In this document: piece after piece, positions 1 through 6,196 of the stretch
How positions within the stretch are numbered: position 1 is the stretch's first letter
Layout: every line of letters starts with the position of its first letter
Assembly (NCBI GenBank): GCA_947474445.1
Contig: CANJJY010000097.1
Location: forward strand, 1-12,106
Origin: Oligoflexaceae bacterium
GTDB taxonomy: Bacteria; Bdellovibrionota_B; Oligoflexia; Oligoflexales; Oligoflexaceae
Length of the DNA stretch: 12,106 nucleotides
Direction of reading: 5' to 3'
The notes under the pieces: generated by a model
The model's input: only the letters and a program-made list of their open reading frames with translations
What the model was told of the DNA's origin: nothing
Database searches by the model: none
Program-made: the position numbers and the translations under genes

Positions 1-48
1 GCCGCAGGCCACCACGAGAGTCAAGACGACTAAACTGAAGATGCGCAT
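1..48 (-). CDS. N-terminus of a putative lipoprotein (partial)
   Basis: Reading the minus strand from an ATG at 48 gives 16 residues, MRIFSLVVLTLVVACG, before the window ends. One basic residue is followed by a hydrophobic stretch and a lipobox-like VVAC, the pattern of a short type II (lipoprotein) signal peptide with Cys15 as the lipidated residue. A clear Shine-Dalgarno AGGAG lies seven bases upstream of the ATG (complement of 56-60). The mature protein lies outside the window, so no function can be given. The gene follows the cysteine-cluster gene on the same strand after about 100 bp and might be co-transcribed with it. Confidence 0.6.
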   Translation of the reverse strand, partial: MRIFSLVVLTLVVACG

Positions 49-151
49 GGTTGAGCTCCTCTTTTAAGACCACATTCAGGTCTCCTGAGCTACCATGACG
101 CACTAAATCTATCAAGCCTAATCAGCGCACCCTAATTATCCCGCTTTGCCC

Positions 152-1414
152 TCAGTGATAAACCCTTTTGATGAGGACCTTTTGCGCCAGCATTTCGGTC
201 AAAAATTCTTTGAGCTGGGGCACTTTTTTGATCTCATCCCGCATGAGGAAACGCCAGTCAAGCTGATGAGCCTCATCGCGAAAGAGGTCGAGCAGTTCTT
301 TTTGAGGCGCCGTAAGGAACTGTCGCCAATCGAGAGTCTTGCCGTCTTTGCGCGTAAAAAAGCTCAGGCAGAAAGGATTGGCCGCATAATACTTCTCGGA
401 AGCGTCCGCCTGCTCGTTGACTGAGAGCACGACACGTGGATTGAGATGATAGTAGCCTTCGGGAAGATCCCAGAGCTTGTGATAGCTTTTCAGCAGCTGG
501 AGCCAAAGCTCACGGGGACGAGCGGCCTCGGCATCCTCCTCATCGAGATCCTCAGGATCGACCTGATCCTTCAAGCGCTTGGGAACAGACTTCACCATGG
601 CCTTATCAAACGCCTTTGATTCTTTGATCTGATAGCTGTTGGCGATGTCCCAGAGATTATCCTTCTGTTCGACGATGACGCTTGCACAGGCTCGCATCAG
701 TTCTAATTCGCGTCCAGCCCACGAGCCCCAGAGTTGCTCGAGAGCTTCTTTTTGCCAGCCTCCGTCAGGGCGCGACACATCCTGCATGCGACGCGCGAGG
801 CGATCGAAGGTTTTGAAGTAGCCGAGGAGGTCAAAACCCACAGCTTCGAGGGACCACTGTCCTAATGCCATTTCGAGTTGACTGCCGAGCGTCTGCACAT
901 GACCCCAAAAGGCATCACCGAGATCGCCGTGATCTTTGTAACAATAGAAGGTTGAACAAACCGAATTGCGAAAGGCGTGGATCATGCAATATCCCGTCTC
1001 AACTTCGAGATTGGGACAGAGTACCTTCTGGCTCTTGCCAAAGGACTCGTGCTCGAGATCATCGAGATAATCGACCCACTGCGCCGGGGCGTGGTGCATG
1101 CCTTCGGGCAGGAGGGCTGAGGTGTCGATTAATTTTTGAATGACCTTCTCGCCACTAGGCGTCAGCGAGGCGAGCCCGAGGAGAAAGCTCGGGACCTTGG
1201 GATGATAGGTACAGCAACGATAATCCGGACGATAGTCTTCGTAACAGGATTTCGGGCAGTTCATGCAGGTGGCGCGCCTTTCATCAGGCAGCTTGAGCCC
1301 AAGGAATTCGCGGGGCATCATATGATTCCAGATACCAGGGAACTGATGATTGCCGAGGCGCAAGGCGCGCAGCATGGGATCGTCCGGTGCAACCAATTGC
1401 TGAAGTGTGGGCAT
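152..1414 (-). CDS. Cysteine-cluster protein (YkgJ-like), unknown function
   Basis: A 420-residue soluble protein with no signal peptide or membrane segment. Its first 160 residues hold a dense cysteine pattern: C50-x2-C53-x3-C57, then the pair C67-C68, then C133-x9-C143-x9-C153-x4-C158. The second half (GYC-x-IH-x2-R-x3-C) resembles the C-terminal half of the CxxCxxCC (YkgJ) family, which is thought to chelate zinc or an iron-sulfur cluster. The remaining 260 residues are mostly charged and helical-looking, rich in W, L and E, and I do not recognise them. The ATG at 1414 is preceded by AGGA about ten bases upstream. The gene is divergent from the small gene at 1564. Metal binding is inferred from the cysteines only; no reaction can be assigned. 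Confidence is high that the gene is real and moderate for the family. Confidence 0.75.
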   Translation of the reverse strand: MPTLQQLVAPDDPMLRALRLGNHQFPGIWNHMMPREFLGLKLPDERRATCMNCPKSCYEDYRPDYRCCTYHPKVPSFLLGLASLTPSGEKVIQKLIDTSALLPEGMHHAPAQWVDYLDDLEHESFGKSQKVLCPNLEVETGYCMIHAFRNSVCSTFYCYKDHGDLGDAFWGHVQTLGSQLEMALGQWSLEAVGFDLLGYFKTFDRLARRMQDVSRPDGGWQKEALEQLWGSWAGRELELMRACASVIVEQKDNLWDIANSYQIKESKAFDKAMVKSVPKRLKDQVDPEDLDEEDAEAARPRELWLQLLKSYHKLWDLPEGYYHLNPRVVLSVNEQADASEKYYAANPFCLSFFTRKDGKTLDWRQFLTAPQKELLDLFRDEAHQLDWRFLMRDEIKKVPQLKEFLTEMLAQKVLIKRVYH

Positions 1415-1563
1415 GCTCGATGTATCCTTAAAGCCATGAAAAGCGAAGTTCCCTCACCATACACGTAAAAACCGAGGGGATCGAGTGGGCAGGGATGCTG
1501 TGTCCGTGCGACATACACCGTGCTCACGTCTACTTTGACTTGAAAGGTGGAGGCGATGCCCTT
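1415..1563. other. Divergent intergenic region
   Basis: About 150 bases separate the cysteine-cluster gene (minus) from the small gene (plus), so both must be transcribed from here or from further away. I found no convincing -35/-10 pair with correct spacing on either strand. The only clear signal is the Shine-Dalgarno AGGTGGAGG at 1545-1553 for the plus-strand gene. Confidence 0.3.
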
Positions 1564-1842
1564 ATGTCCGACAAAATAGCCCAAAGTCTGCGCGCGCTCG
1601 CCGGAGCTCTGCCGGCCCCGCGCGAGCTCAATGAGGCCGAAAAGGACGCACTGATTCAGACGATCGGCGGCCCTCTCACCGCCCGGGATGTGATCAGAGC
1701 TCAAAAAGATTTTGCTTTGGCCCGCATCCCCTTTCTTTTCAGCAGCATCGATACGCAGGCCGTCGTCGATCTTCTCCATAACGATATGGAAGCTGCCCTG
1801 GGACGCGCGATGGAGGCGAAAGCCCGTCGGAAAAAATCTTGA
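1564..1842 (+). CDS. Small hypothetical protein, 92 aa
   Basis: A predicted 92-residue soluble protein starting MSDKIAQSLRALAG and ending in a basic tail, KARRKKS. It appears largely helical, with alternating hydrophobic and charged residues, no cysteines and no signal peptide. An in-frame ATG 69 bases upstream would add 23 residues, but the strong Shine-Dalgarno GGTGGAGG (1546-1553) sits ten bases before the ATG at 1564, so I choose that start. I do not recognise a family. It lies between the divergent cysteine-cluster gene and the infC promoter and need not be functionally linked to either. Confidence 0.55.
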   Translation: MSDKIAQSLRALAGALPAPRELNEAEKDALIQTIGGPLTARDVIRAQKDFALARIPFLFSSIDTQAVVDLLHNDMEAALGRAMEAKARRKKS

Positions 1843-1929
1843 GACCGGCGGCGCGGCGCATCGGCCTCGCTCCTCGCAGCCCACTCTGGGTAAGTCCCCG
1901 GAGCCTTTGCGGTGGTAGCGCACTAGAGG

Positions 1930-1958
1930 TTGCCAAACGCAGGCTGAGGCGCTATAGC
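1930..1958 (+). promoter_or_regulatory. Candidate sigma70-type promoter for infC
   Basis: TTGCCA at 1930-1935 and TATAGC at 1953-1958 are separated by exactly 17 bases, a good fit to a vegetative promoter. Transcription would start near 1965, giving an untranslated leader of roughly 138 bases before the infC start. It is the best promoter-like pair between the small gene (ends 1842) and infC. Confidence 0.5.
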
Positions 1959-1964
1959 ATGTAG

Positions 1965-2070
1965 TGATAAGAGAGCGGGGGAAGATTGAATCTCGCTGCC
2001 GTGACGCAGAACGAGCGAGAGTAGCTGCAAACGTGGCATGGTCTCAAAGTTCTGCGACGGACCCTTATCA
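1965..2070 (+). ncRNA. Putative structured mRNA leader of infC
   Basis: Nested complementary segments in the leader can form a three-way junction. An outer stem pairs TGATAAG (1965-1971) with CTTATCA (2064-2070). A hairpin pairs AGCG/AGA (1974-1977, 1983-1985) with TCT/CGCT (1991-1997). A second arm pairs CCG and CGCAGAAC (1999-2001, 2005-2012) with GTTCTGCG and CGG (2049-2056, 2058-2060). TCTCGCT (1991-1997) could instead pair with AGCGAGA (2014-2020) inside the loop of the second arm, which would be an alternative or pseudoknotted state. The outer stem begins about where the promoter predicts the transcript starts and ends 17 bases before the Shine-Dalgarno. The pairings are read from the sequence; the regulatory role is inferred, by analogy with infC operons controlled through leader RNA. 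Confidence 0.4.
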
Positions 2071-2102
2071 GATCAGTTTATTTCGATAGGAGTAGAAATT
2101 TT

Positions 2103-2588
2103 TTGAAAGTCCTAGAACGTGCTGACATCAGAACCATGAAAGAGGTTCGTCTCGTCGGGGAAGGTCGCAACGATATCGTGCAAGCCAGTGAAGCGCTGCG
2201 CATCGCCGAAGAAGAGGGACTCGACCTGGTCTTGGTCAGTACTCCCGAAGCTATCCCTCCCGTCGTACGCATCGAAGATTTTAAGAAGCTTCAATACGAA
2301 AAGAAAAAGAAACAGAAAGCCAATCGGCAGAAGTCCGATCTCAAAGAGATCCAGCTGAAGGCTAATATTTCTGAACACGATTTGCAGACCAAAGTATCCA
2401 ACATCGATCGCTTTCTCGAGCGCGGTGACAAGGTCAAAGTCGTCGTTCGTCTCAAGGGTCGTGAGCGAGACAATCCGCAACGCGCTCATGATTTGATCGA
2501 TAAGGTTATCGGTACCGTAACGATCGCGTGCAAAGCCAACAAGGTTCCAGGTCCTATCGCGACTGCCGTACTTGAACCCAGCAAATAG
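2103..2588 (+). CDS. infC: Translation initiation factor IF-3 homologue
   Basis: This 161-residue protein has the IF3 layout. The N-domain is at about 7-70 (EVRLVGE, ALRIAEEEGLDLVLVS, PPVVRIEDFKKLQYE). A lysine-rich linker (KKKKQKANRQK) follows. The C-domain starts at KEIQLKANISEHDL and continues with FLERGDKVKVVVRLKGRE. IF3 binds the 30S subunit and controls initiator tRNA and start-codon selection. The likely start is TTG at 2103, ten bases after AGGAG (2088-2092), so a rare start codon is kept although it is not the AUU known from E. coli. The protein is shorter than E. coli IF3 (180 aa). Its C-terminus reads KVPGPIATAVLEP where the family usually has an EGR-x-M-x-M-x-L-x-P strand, and a few residues before it are missing. 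rpmI and rplT, the usual next genes, are absent. It could be a divergent sole IF3 or a paralogue. Confidence 0.88.
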   Translation: MKVLERADIRTMKEVRLVGEGRNDIVQASEALRIAEEEGLDLVLVSTPEAIPPVVRIEDFKKLQYEKKKKQKANRQKSDLKEIQLKANISEHDLQTKVSNIDRFLERGDKVKVVVRLKGRERDNPQRAHDLIDKVIGTVTIACKANKVPGPIATAVLEPSK

Positions 2589-2598
2589 TTTCCTTGTT

Positions 2599-2652
2599 CT
2601 GCTGTCCCTGTCGCGCCCCTTGATGAGCGCGACTCTTCAAAGGGGCCAGCAG
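2599..2652 (+). terminator. Hairpin after infC, possible terminator or processing site
   Basis: GCCCCTTGA (2615-2623) pairs with TCAA-A-GGGGC (2637-2646) apart from one bulged A, and GAG/CTC pair inside it around the loop CGCGA. CTGCTG (2599-2604) and CAGCAG (2647-2652) can extend the base of the structure. There is no T-run after it, so it is not a textbook intrinsic terminator. It may attenuate read-through from infC or mark an mRNA end. Confidence 0.4.
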
Positions 2653-2696
2653 ATCGTGGACCGCTACGAGCACCATGCGAGGAGAGGGTAGACGCT

Positions 2697-3281
2697 GTGG
2701 TTAAGCACAATACGAGCTCTCTCCCAACCTTCGCCCTTTTCTTTCTATCTCTATCTTTGTCAGCCTCCGCGCATGCCGCCTTCATGACGAGTTCTCGCAT
2801 CGGTGCGGGAGCGGTTCGACTGCACGGGCCAACCCATGAACATTCTGTGATCAGCAAGCAGGGGACTTTGCGCTTTGCGCTCTTTGATCCGCGGACTGAG
2901 GTGATCGTCGGCTTGGATGCGACCGCCTATCAATTGCAAAGCTCACCTGACGCAGGTTTATCGCAAGTCACGAACGGCAACAATTTGGTTCTTTTTGTCG
3001 GGACTTATCATCAGCCCTGGGCCTTATGGATAGCGACCGGGGCCGGGCAGTTGCGCATCAAAGATAGGCCTGAGCCGGATGTCGAGGACCCCCACCGCTA
3101 TTCGACAGAAGAGCAGCAGCTGGCTGGTAGCGTCGATCTCTATAGGGCTGCTTACGGTAAGATTGAAGGCTGTATCCTTTGGCGGCGCCTGATACCCGAG
3201 CAATCCTGGCGTCAGCGCTATGCGCTGCGGCGCATCGAAGCTTGGCAATTCGAACTGGGATTCAAATTTTTGGACTGGTAG
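2697..3281 (+). CDS. Secreted protein of unknown function
   Basis: A 194-residue protein with a clear Sec signal peptide: K3 and H4, a hydrophobic core (FALFFLSLSLSASA) and a probable cleavage after AHA at residue 27. The GTG start at 2697 has a GAGGG Shine-Dalgarno (2684-2688) eight bases upstream. The mature part is rich in beta-type alternating residues. It ends in an aromatic pattern, FELGFKFLDW, whose final tryptophan resembles the C-terminal signal of outer-membrane barrels; at about 167 residues it would be a small barrel or a periplasmic beta-sandwich. There is a single cysteine. I do not recognise a family. The prs start lies 40 bases downstream, so the two are probably co-transcribed, but no shared function is evident. 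Confidence 0.7.
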   Translation: MVKHNTSSLPTFALFFLSLSLSASAHAAFMTSSRIGAGAVRLHGPTHEHSVISKQGTLRFALFDPRTEVIVGLDATAYQLQSSPDAGLSQVTNGNNLVLFVGTYHQPWALWIATGAGQLRIKDRPEPDVEDPHRYSTEEQQLAGSVDLYRAAYGKIEGCILWRRLIPEQSWRQRYALRRIEAWQFELGFKFLDW

Positions 3282-3321
3282 ATTGATCGGGGACGTAGTG
3301 AATGACTATGATGAGGCTACC

Positions 3322-4272
3322 ATGATTTCTCCTCAAGACATCGCCGTGATTGTCGGTTCGGCCTCGCCCATACTGGGCCGGGATATTTGCCAGCATCTCG
3401 GCGTGAAGGCTGCTGCTTCGGAAGTCATCACCTTCAGTGAAGGTAATACCTTCGTACGGGTCCTCGAGAGCGTGCGCGGTCGGGATGCCTATGTCGTCCA
3501 AGCTGTGAATTATCCTGTCGATCGCAATTTCATGGAACTTCTGTTCTGGATCGACGCCCTCAAGCTGGCGTCCGCTGCTCAGGTCACAGCTGTGATTCCT
3601 TTTTTCAGCTATGCAAAGGGTGATAAAAAGGACGAGCCACGGGTTTCGATCCGGGCCCGCGTCTGCATGGATGCCCTCGAAGCAGCTGGCGCCGATCGCA
3701 TTCTCACGATGGATCTGCACAGTCCGCAGTTGCAGGGTTTCTTTCGCAAACCGGTCGATCATTTGAATGCGCGGGGCGTCCTGGCGAATTATATCAAAAA
3801 GCACGATCTCAGCGATTGGGTCGTCGCCTCAGCCGATGTCGGGTATGGCAAGAATGCCTTCAAATTCGGCCAAGAACTGGGTTTGCCCGTGGTGATTGGC
3901 AACAAGATTCGCAAAGATCATACCGAGAATGCACAAGTCTGGAATATTGTCGGCGATGTCGTCGGCAAAAATGTGCTCATCGTCGACGATATTATATTTA
4001 CCGGTGGTTCATTGATTTCCATGGCTCAAGCGGCCAAGGCTCAAGGCGCGAAAGATATCTATGCGGCTGTCACGCACGGCGTCCTCACGCCAGGAGCCCA
4101 GAAAAAGCTCCATGACAGCCTGATCAAAGAAATCATCGTGACCGATACGGTTGAATATCGGTTTGAAACTTTAGGACCTAAGATCAAAACAGCGACGGTG
4201 GCTCCTCTCTTTGCTGAGGCTATTCGTCATATTCATACCTGTGAATCGGTGAGTGAATTATTTCCCAATTGA
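3322..4272 (+). CDS. prs: Ribose-phosphate pyrophosphokinase homologue
   Basis: A 316-residue protein, the usual size for Prs, which makes PRPP from ribose-5-phosphate and ATP for nucleotide, histidine and NAD synthesis in the cytoplasm. Visible motifs are the flexible-loop region SYAKGDKKDEPRVSI (96-110), the MDLHSPQLQGFF signature (130-141) followed by PVDHL, and the PRPP-binding loop VDDIIFTGGS (221-230). Several positions differ from the usual bacterial enzyme: YAKGD for YARQD, SADVGYGKNA for SPDxGGxxRA, and F226 where the PRPP loop normally has Asp. The ATG at 3322 follows GAGG (3313-3316) by five bases; GTG at 3298 is an alternative that adds eight residues. The gene follows the secreted-protein gene and ends at a strong terminator. 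The family is clear, but full catalytic competence is less certain because of the substitutions. Confidence 0.85.
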   Translation: MISPQDIAVIVGSASPILGRDICQHLGVKAAASEVITFSEGNTFVRVLESVRGRDAYVVQAVNYPVDRNFMELLFWIDALKLASAAQVTAVIPFFSYAKGDKKDEPRVSIRARVCMDALEAAGADRILTMDLHSPQLQGFFRKPVDHLNARGVLANYIKKHDLSDWVVASADVGYGKNAFKFGQELGLPVVIGNKIRKDHTENAQVWNIVGDVVGKNVLIVDDIIFTGGSLISMAQAAKAQGAKDIYAAVTHGVLTPGAQKKLHDSLIKEIIVTDTVEYRFETLGPKIKTATVAPLFAEAIRHIHTCESVSELFPN

Positions 4273-4295
4273 AGAGTTGAACCTTTCACATGCGA

Positions 4296-4328
4296 AAAGC
4301 CCCTTTTACGCCTTGTAAAAGGGGCTTT
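4296..4328. terminator. Bidirectional intrinsic terminator
   Basis: AAAGCCCCTTTTAC (4296-4309) and GTAAAAGGGGCTTT (4315-4328) form a perfect 14-bp stem around the loop GCCTT. T-rich sequence follows on the plus strand (TTTCTGTTTT), and the minus strand also leaves in Ts. It sits between prs (plus, ends 4272) and the GH6 gene (minus, ends 4353) and should stop both convergent transcripts. Confidence 0.9.
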
Positions 4329-4352
4329 CTGTTTTCCCATTTTTAATCAGCT

Positions 4353-5750
4353 TTACTTGATTCCCGCATTCGCCGCTTGCTCGAGGGCGATCTCACGCCA
4401 CCAAGCGCCGGCTCCTGGGCCACCGTTGCAAGCACCATCCGATTCGCCGGGACGCTTGAGCCATAGGAAGGCATCGGCGAGACGATTGCCCGTGTTGTTG
4501 CTGGGCAACTGACCGAGAGCGCGACCTCGGGGGTTGCACCACTCGGAACCATTTGGACCATTGCCGTTGCGGCTCGTATCGATCACAAAATGTTTGCCAC
4601 CGACCTGGGCACTCACTTTTTCACCAAAGGAGAGGTTGGAAGCTGTCGTCTGGTAGTTGGAGACGTTCAACGCAAATCCATCAGCCTTATCGACGCCCGC
4701 AGCGATGAGTCGCGAAGAAATTTCCTCGACGCTCCTCCAAACTGCATGTCCTCCGTCCAGATAGACGCGCGTATTCGGATTGCGTTTGAAGACGCCGACC
4801 GCGTAGCGAATGAGCACGGCTCGCTCTTCTTTTTGTTCAGCTGATAAACAGGTATCGAGAGCCAATGAATCGGGTTCAAGAACGACGATCACCTTGGCCG
4901 CGCCTATGGCATCGGCGAATTTGGTGATCCAAGTCCGATACTGAGGAGCCGTTGCGCCTCCAGCAGAATGTTGACCGCAGTCGCGATTCGGAAGCCAGTA
5001 GGGAACCATCACCGCATAAGCGTCCTGTTCCAAAGCGCCTTTTGCCTGCTTGCTGACTGCAGCGCTGATATCACTGGTCCATTCTCCGTACCAAACAGCA
5101 GCGCCTTGATTGGCGATATAAGCCAATCGCCTCGCATCAACACCGTCGCGCGGCGTGATGTTATTGAGATCATTTTTAGCCTGTGAATAAGGATCGACCC
5201 AAAATTTCCAGGTCGAACCGCTGCCGCTGCCGCCAGTCCCCCCACCATTTTTGACGAGATTCGTCTTGATGTTGATCTCACTGCTGGGAACCACATCGAT
5301 TGTACCAGCGGGAGTATTGGAATTTTTGAAGCAAATTTGAATCGTAGCAGTGTACTTGGGAGCATCAATCACATGATCTTTTTTGCTTTCGTCTTCACAT
5401 TCCTGATAAACGAGCTTGTCGTCTTTATCGTAGTAGTTCAGACCGATCGTGTAATGGCCGTATTCGACGAGAAAAGACACATCTTTTATATCGCCCGTCG
5501 CAAAATCGGCCTTATTGTACTTTTTCTTGAAGGCGTTGGGCGCGGGAGCGGTGCGATTGAAACTCAAATCAAGATGAGTCCAAACGGGATCAGTGGCATC
5601 CGTCTTAAAATCAGTGATGGAAAAGCTCGCGACATTGCTGGCCGCGTCGCCACCCTTAGAACCGGAACAGCCGGCAGCGGACAGATAAAGAATGAGGGGT
5701 ATCAAAAGCGAAAGGGGGGATAAAGGCTTGGATCTGATCATGCACTTCAT
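4353..5750 (-). CDS. Lipid-anchored glycoside hydrolase family 6 (cellulase)
   Basis: A 465-residue lipoprotein. The signal peptide ends in LSAAGC, so Cys28 would be lipidated. Residues 40-165 form an unrecognised, probably beta-rich module. A Gly/Ser linker (169-179) leads to a complete GH6 domain (181-465). GH6 signatures present are FWVDPYSQA at its start, YWLPNRDCG with the general-acid Asp257, VIVVLEPDSLA (289-297), YLDGGHAVW, GFALNVSNYQTT and VIDTSRNGNGP with Asp391, then EWCNPRGRALG. GH6 enzymes are inverting endoglucanases or cellobiohydrolases that cut beta-1,4-glucan. The catalytic core is closest in feel to bacterial endoglucanases. The ATG at 5750 has GGAG five bases upstream; a longer reading from 5789 has no such site and would bury the signal peptide. 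The anchor suggests the enzyme works at the cell envelope or outer surface. Confidence 0.93.
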   Translation of the reverse strand: MKCMIRSKPLSPLSLLIPLILYLSAAGCSGSKGGDAASNVASFSITDFKTDATDPVWTHLDLSFNRTAPAPNAFKKKYNKADFATGDIKDVSFLVEYGHYTIGLNYYDKDDKLVYQECEDESKKDHVIDAPKYTATIQICFKNSNTPAGTIDVVPSSEINIKTNLVKNGGGTGGSGSGSTWKFWVDPYSQAKNDLNNITPRDGVDARRLAYIANQGAAVWYGEWTSDISAAVSKQAKGALEQDAYAVMVPYWLPNRDCGQHSAGGATAPQYRTWITKFADAIGAAKVIVVLEPDSLALDTCLSAEQKEERAVLIRYAVGVFKRNPNTRVYLDGGHAVWRSVEEISSRLIAAGVDKADGFALNVSNYQTTASNLSFGEKVSAQVGGKHFVIDTSRNGNGPNGSEWCNPRGRALGQLPSNNTGNRLADAFLWLKRPGESDGACNGGPGAGAWWREIALEQAANAGIK

Positions 5751-5861
5751 AGACACTCCGACAGCAACAGCAGGGGTAACAGCAAGCAACTCGTATTTCT
5801 AGAACCAGGGATCTTCGGCAGGGCGTCTTCGACTCGCATCGAACAGACCAAGCCACGTCAA

Positions 5862-5890
5862 ATTGTATCATGTCGCTCATTATTATGCAA
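5862..5890 (-). promoter_or_regulatory. Candidate sigma70-type promoter for the GH6 gene
   Basis: On the minus strand, TTGCAT (complement of 5885-5890) and TACAAT (complement of 5862-5867) are separated by 17 bases, close to the vegetative consensus. It would give a leader of about 105 bases before the ATG at 5750. Confidence 0.5.
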
Positions 5891-5969
5891 TAGTGACATA
5901 GGTTATTTATCTCATTTCTAATAATGTGCTTTTTATCAATAGATACAGATACTTAATCTTTATTGTTGG

Positions 5970-5999
5970 GGGAGTCAAAGAAGAGTTTTTTTGACTGCC
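5970..5999. repeat. Inverted repeat, possible operator
   Basis: AGTCAAA (5973-5979) and TTTGACT (5990-5996) are perfect inverted copies separated by ten bases. GG at 5970-5971 and CC at 5998-5999 extend the symmetry across one mismatch. It lies between the two divergent transcription units. It could be an operator or a hairpin; no T-run follows that would suggest a terminator. Confidence 0.35.
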
Positions 6000-6102
6000 T
6001 GGAGGCCGTCTACAGCGCTCCTTCTGAACTCTACTTTCGCCAATTCCTCCTATATTTTCCGACGTATAGAGGGTTGGCTTTACAATGAAAATTGCAGTGG
6101 AC

Positions 6103-6122
6103 ACACTTAAGGGCACAAGTGT
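6103..6122. repeat. Inverted repeat upstream of the lipid operon
   Basis: ACACTT (6103-6108) and AAGTGT (6117-6122) are perfect inverted copies with an 8-bp spacer. The repeat is flanked by two copies of ATTGCA (6091-6096 and 6123-6128). It sits about 75 bases before the SDR start and just after a possible -10 box at 6081. The size and symmetry suit a dimeric repressor, but this is inference only. Confidence 0.35.
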
Positions 6123-6196
6123 ATTGCAATATGATCGCTCTCACAGGCAGACACGAGATCGACACCCATCGTTGGGATCAAGAGGGGAGTCATATT

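Larger units (their letters stand above)
5751..6196. other. Divergent intergenic region between GH6 gene and lipid operon
   Basis: This 446-bp gap holds the upstream regions of both the GH6 gene and the six-gene lipid operon. It contains the GH6 promoter candidate, an AT-rich stretch (about 5880-5965) and two inverted repeats listed separately. A TACAAT at 6081-6086 could be a -10 element for the operon, but no good -35 lies at the right distance. Open frames running into the SDR gene from 6085 and 6092 lack ribosome-binding sites, and I do not regard them as coding. Confidence 0.5.

Noticed and set aside
75..88. Short palindrome TCAGG-TCT-CCTGA before the lipoprotein gene
   Set aside because: Only five base pairs with a three-base spacer, easily due to chance, and no promoter pair nearby supports an operator.
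1318..1923. Long minus-strand open frame of 201 codons covering the divergent region
   Set aside because: It overlaps the cysteine-cluster gene and the small plus-strand gene in other frames, has low-quality composition, and lacks recognisable motifs.
1843..2102. Possible tRNA or other small RNA gene before infC
   Set aside because: No cloverleaf, TPsiC-like GGTTCRA element or CCA end was found; the pairing segments are better explained as part of the infC leader.
5751..5789. Longer start of the GH6 protein at 5789
   Set aside because: The extra 13 residues would sit before the lipoprotein signal peptide and have no Shine-Dalgarno; GGAG is well placed before the ATG at 5750.
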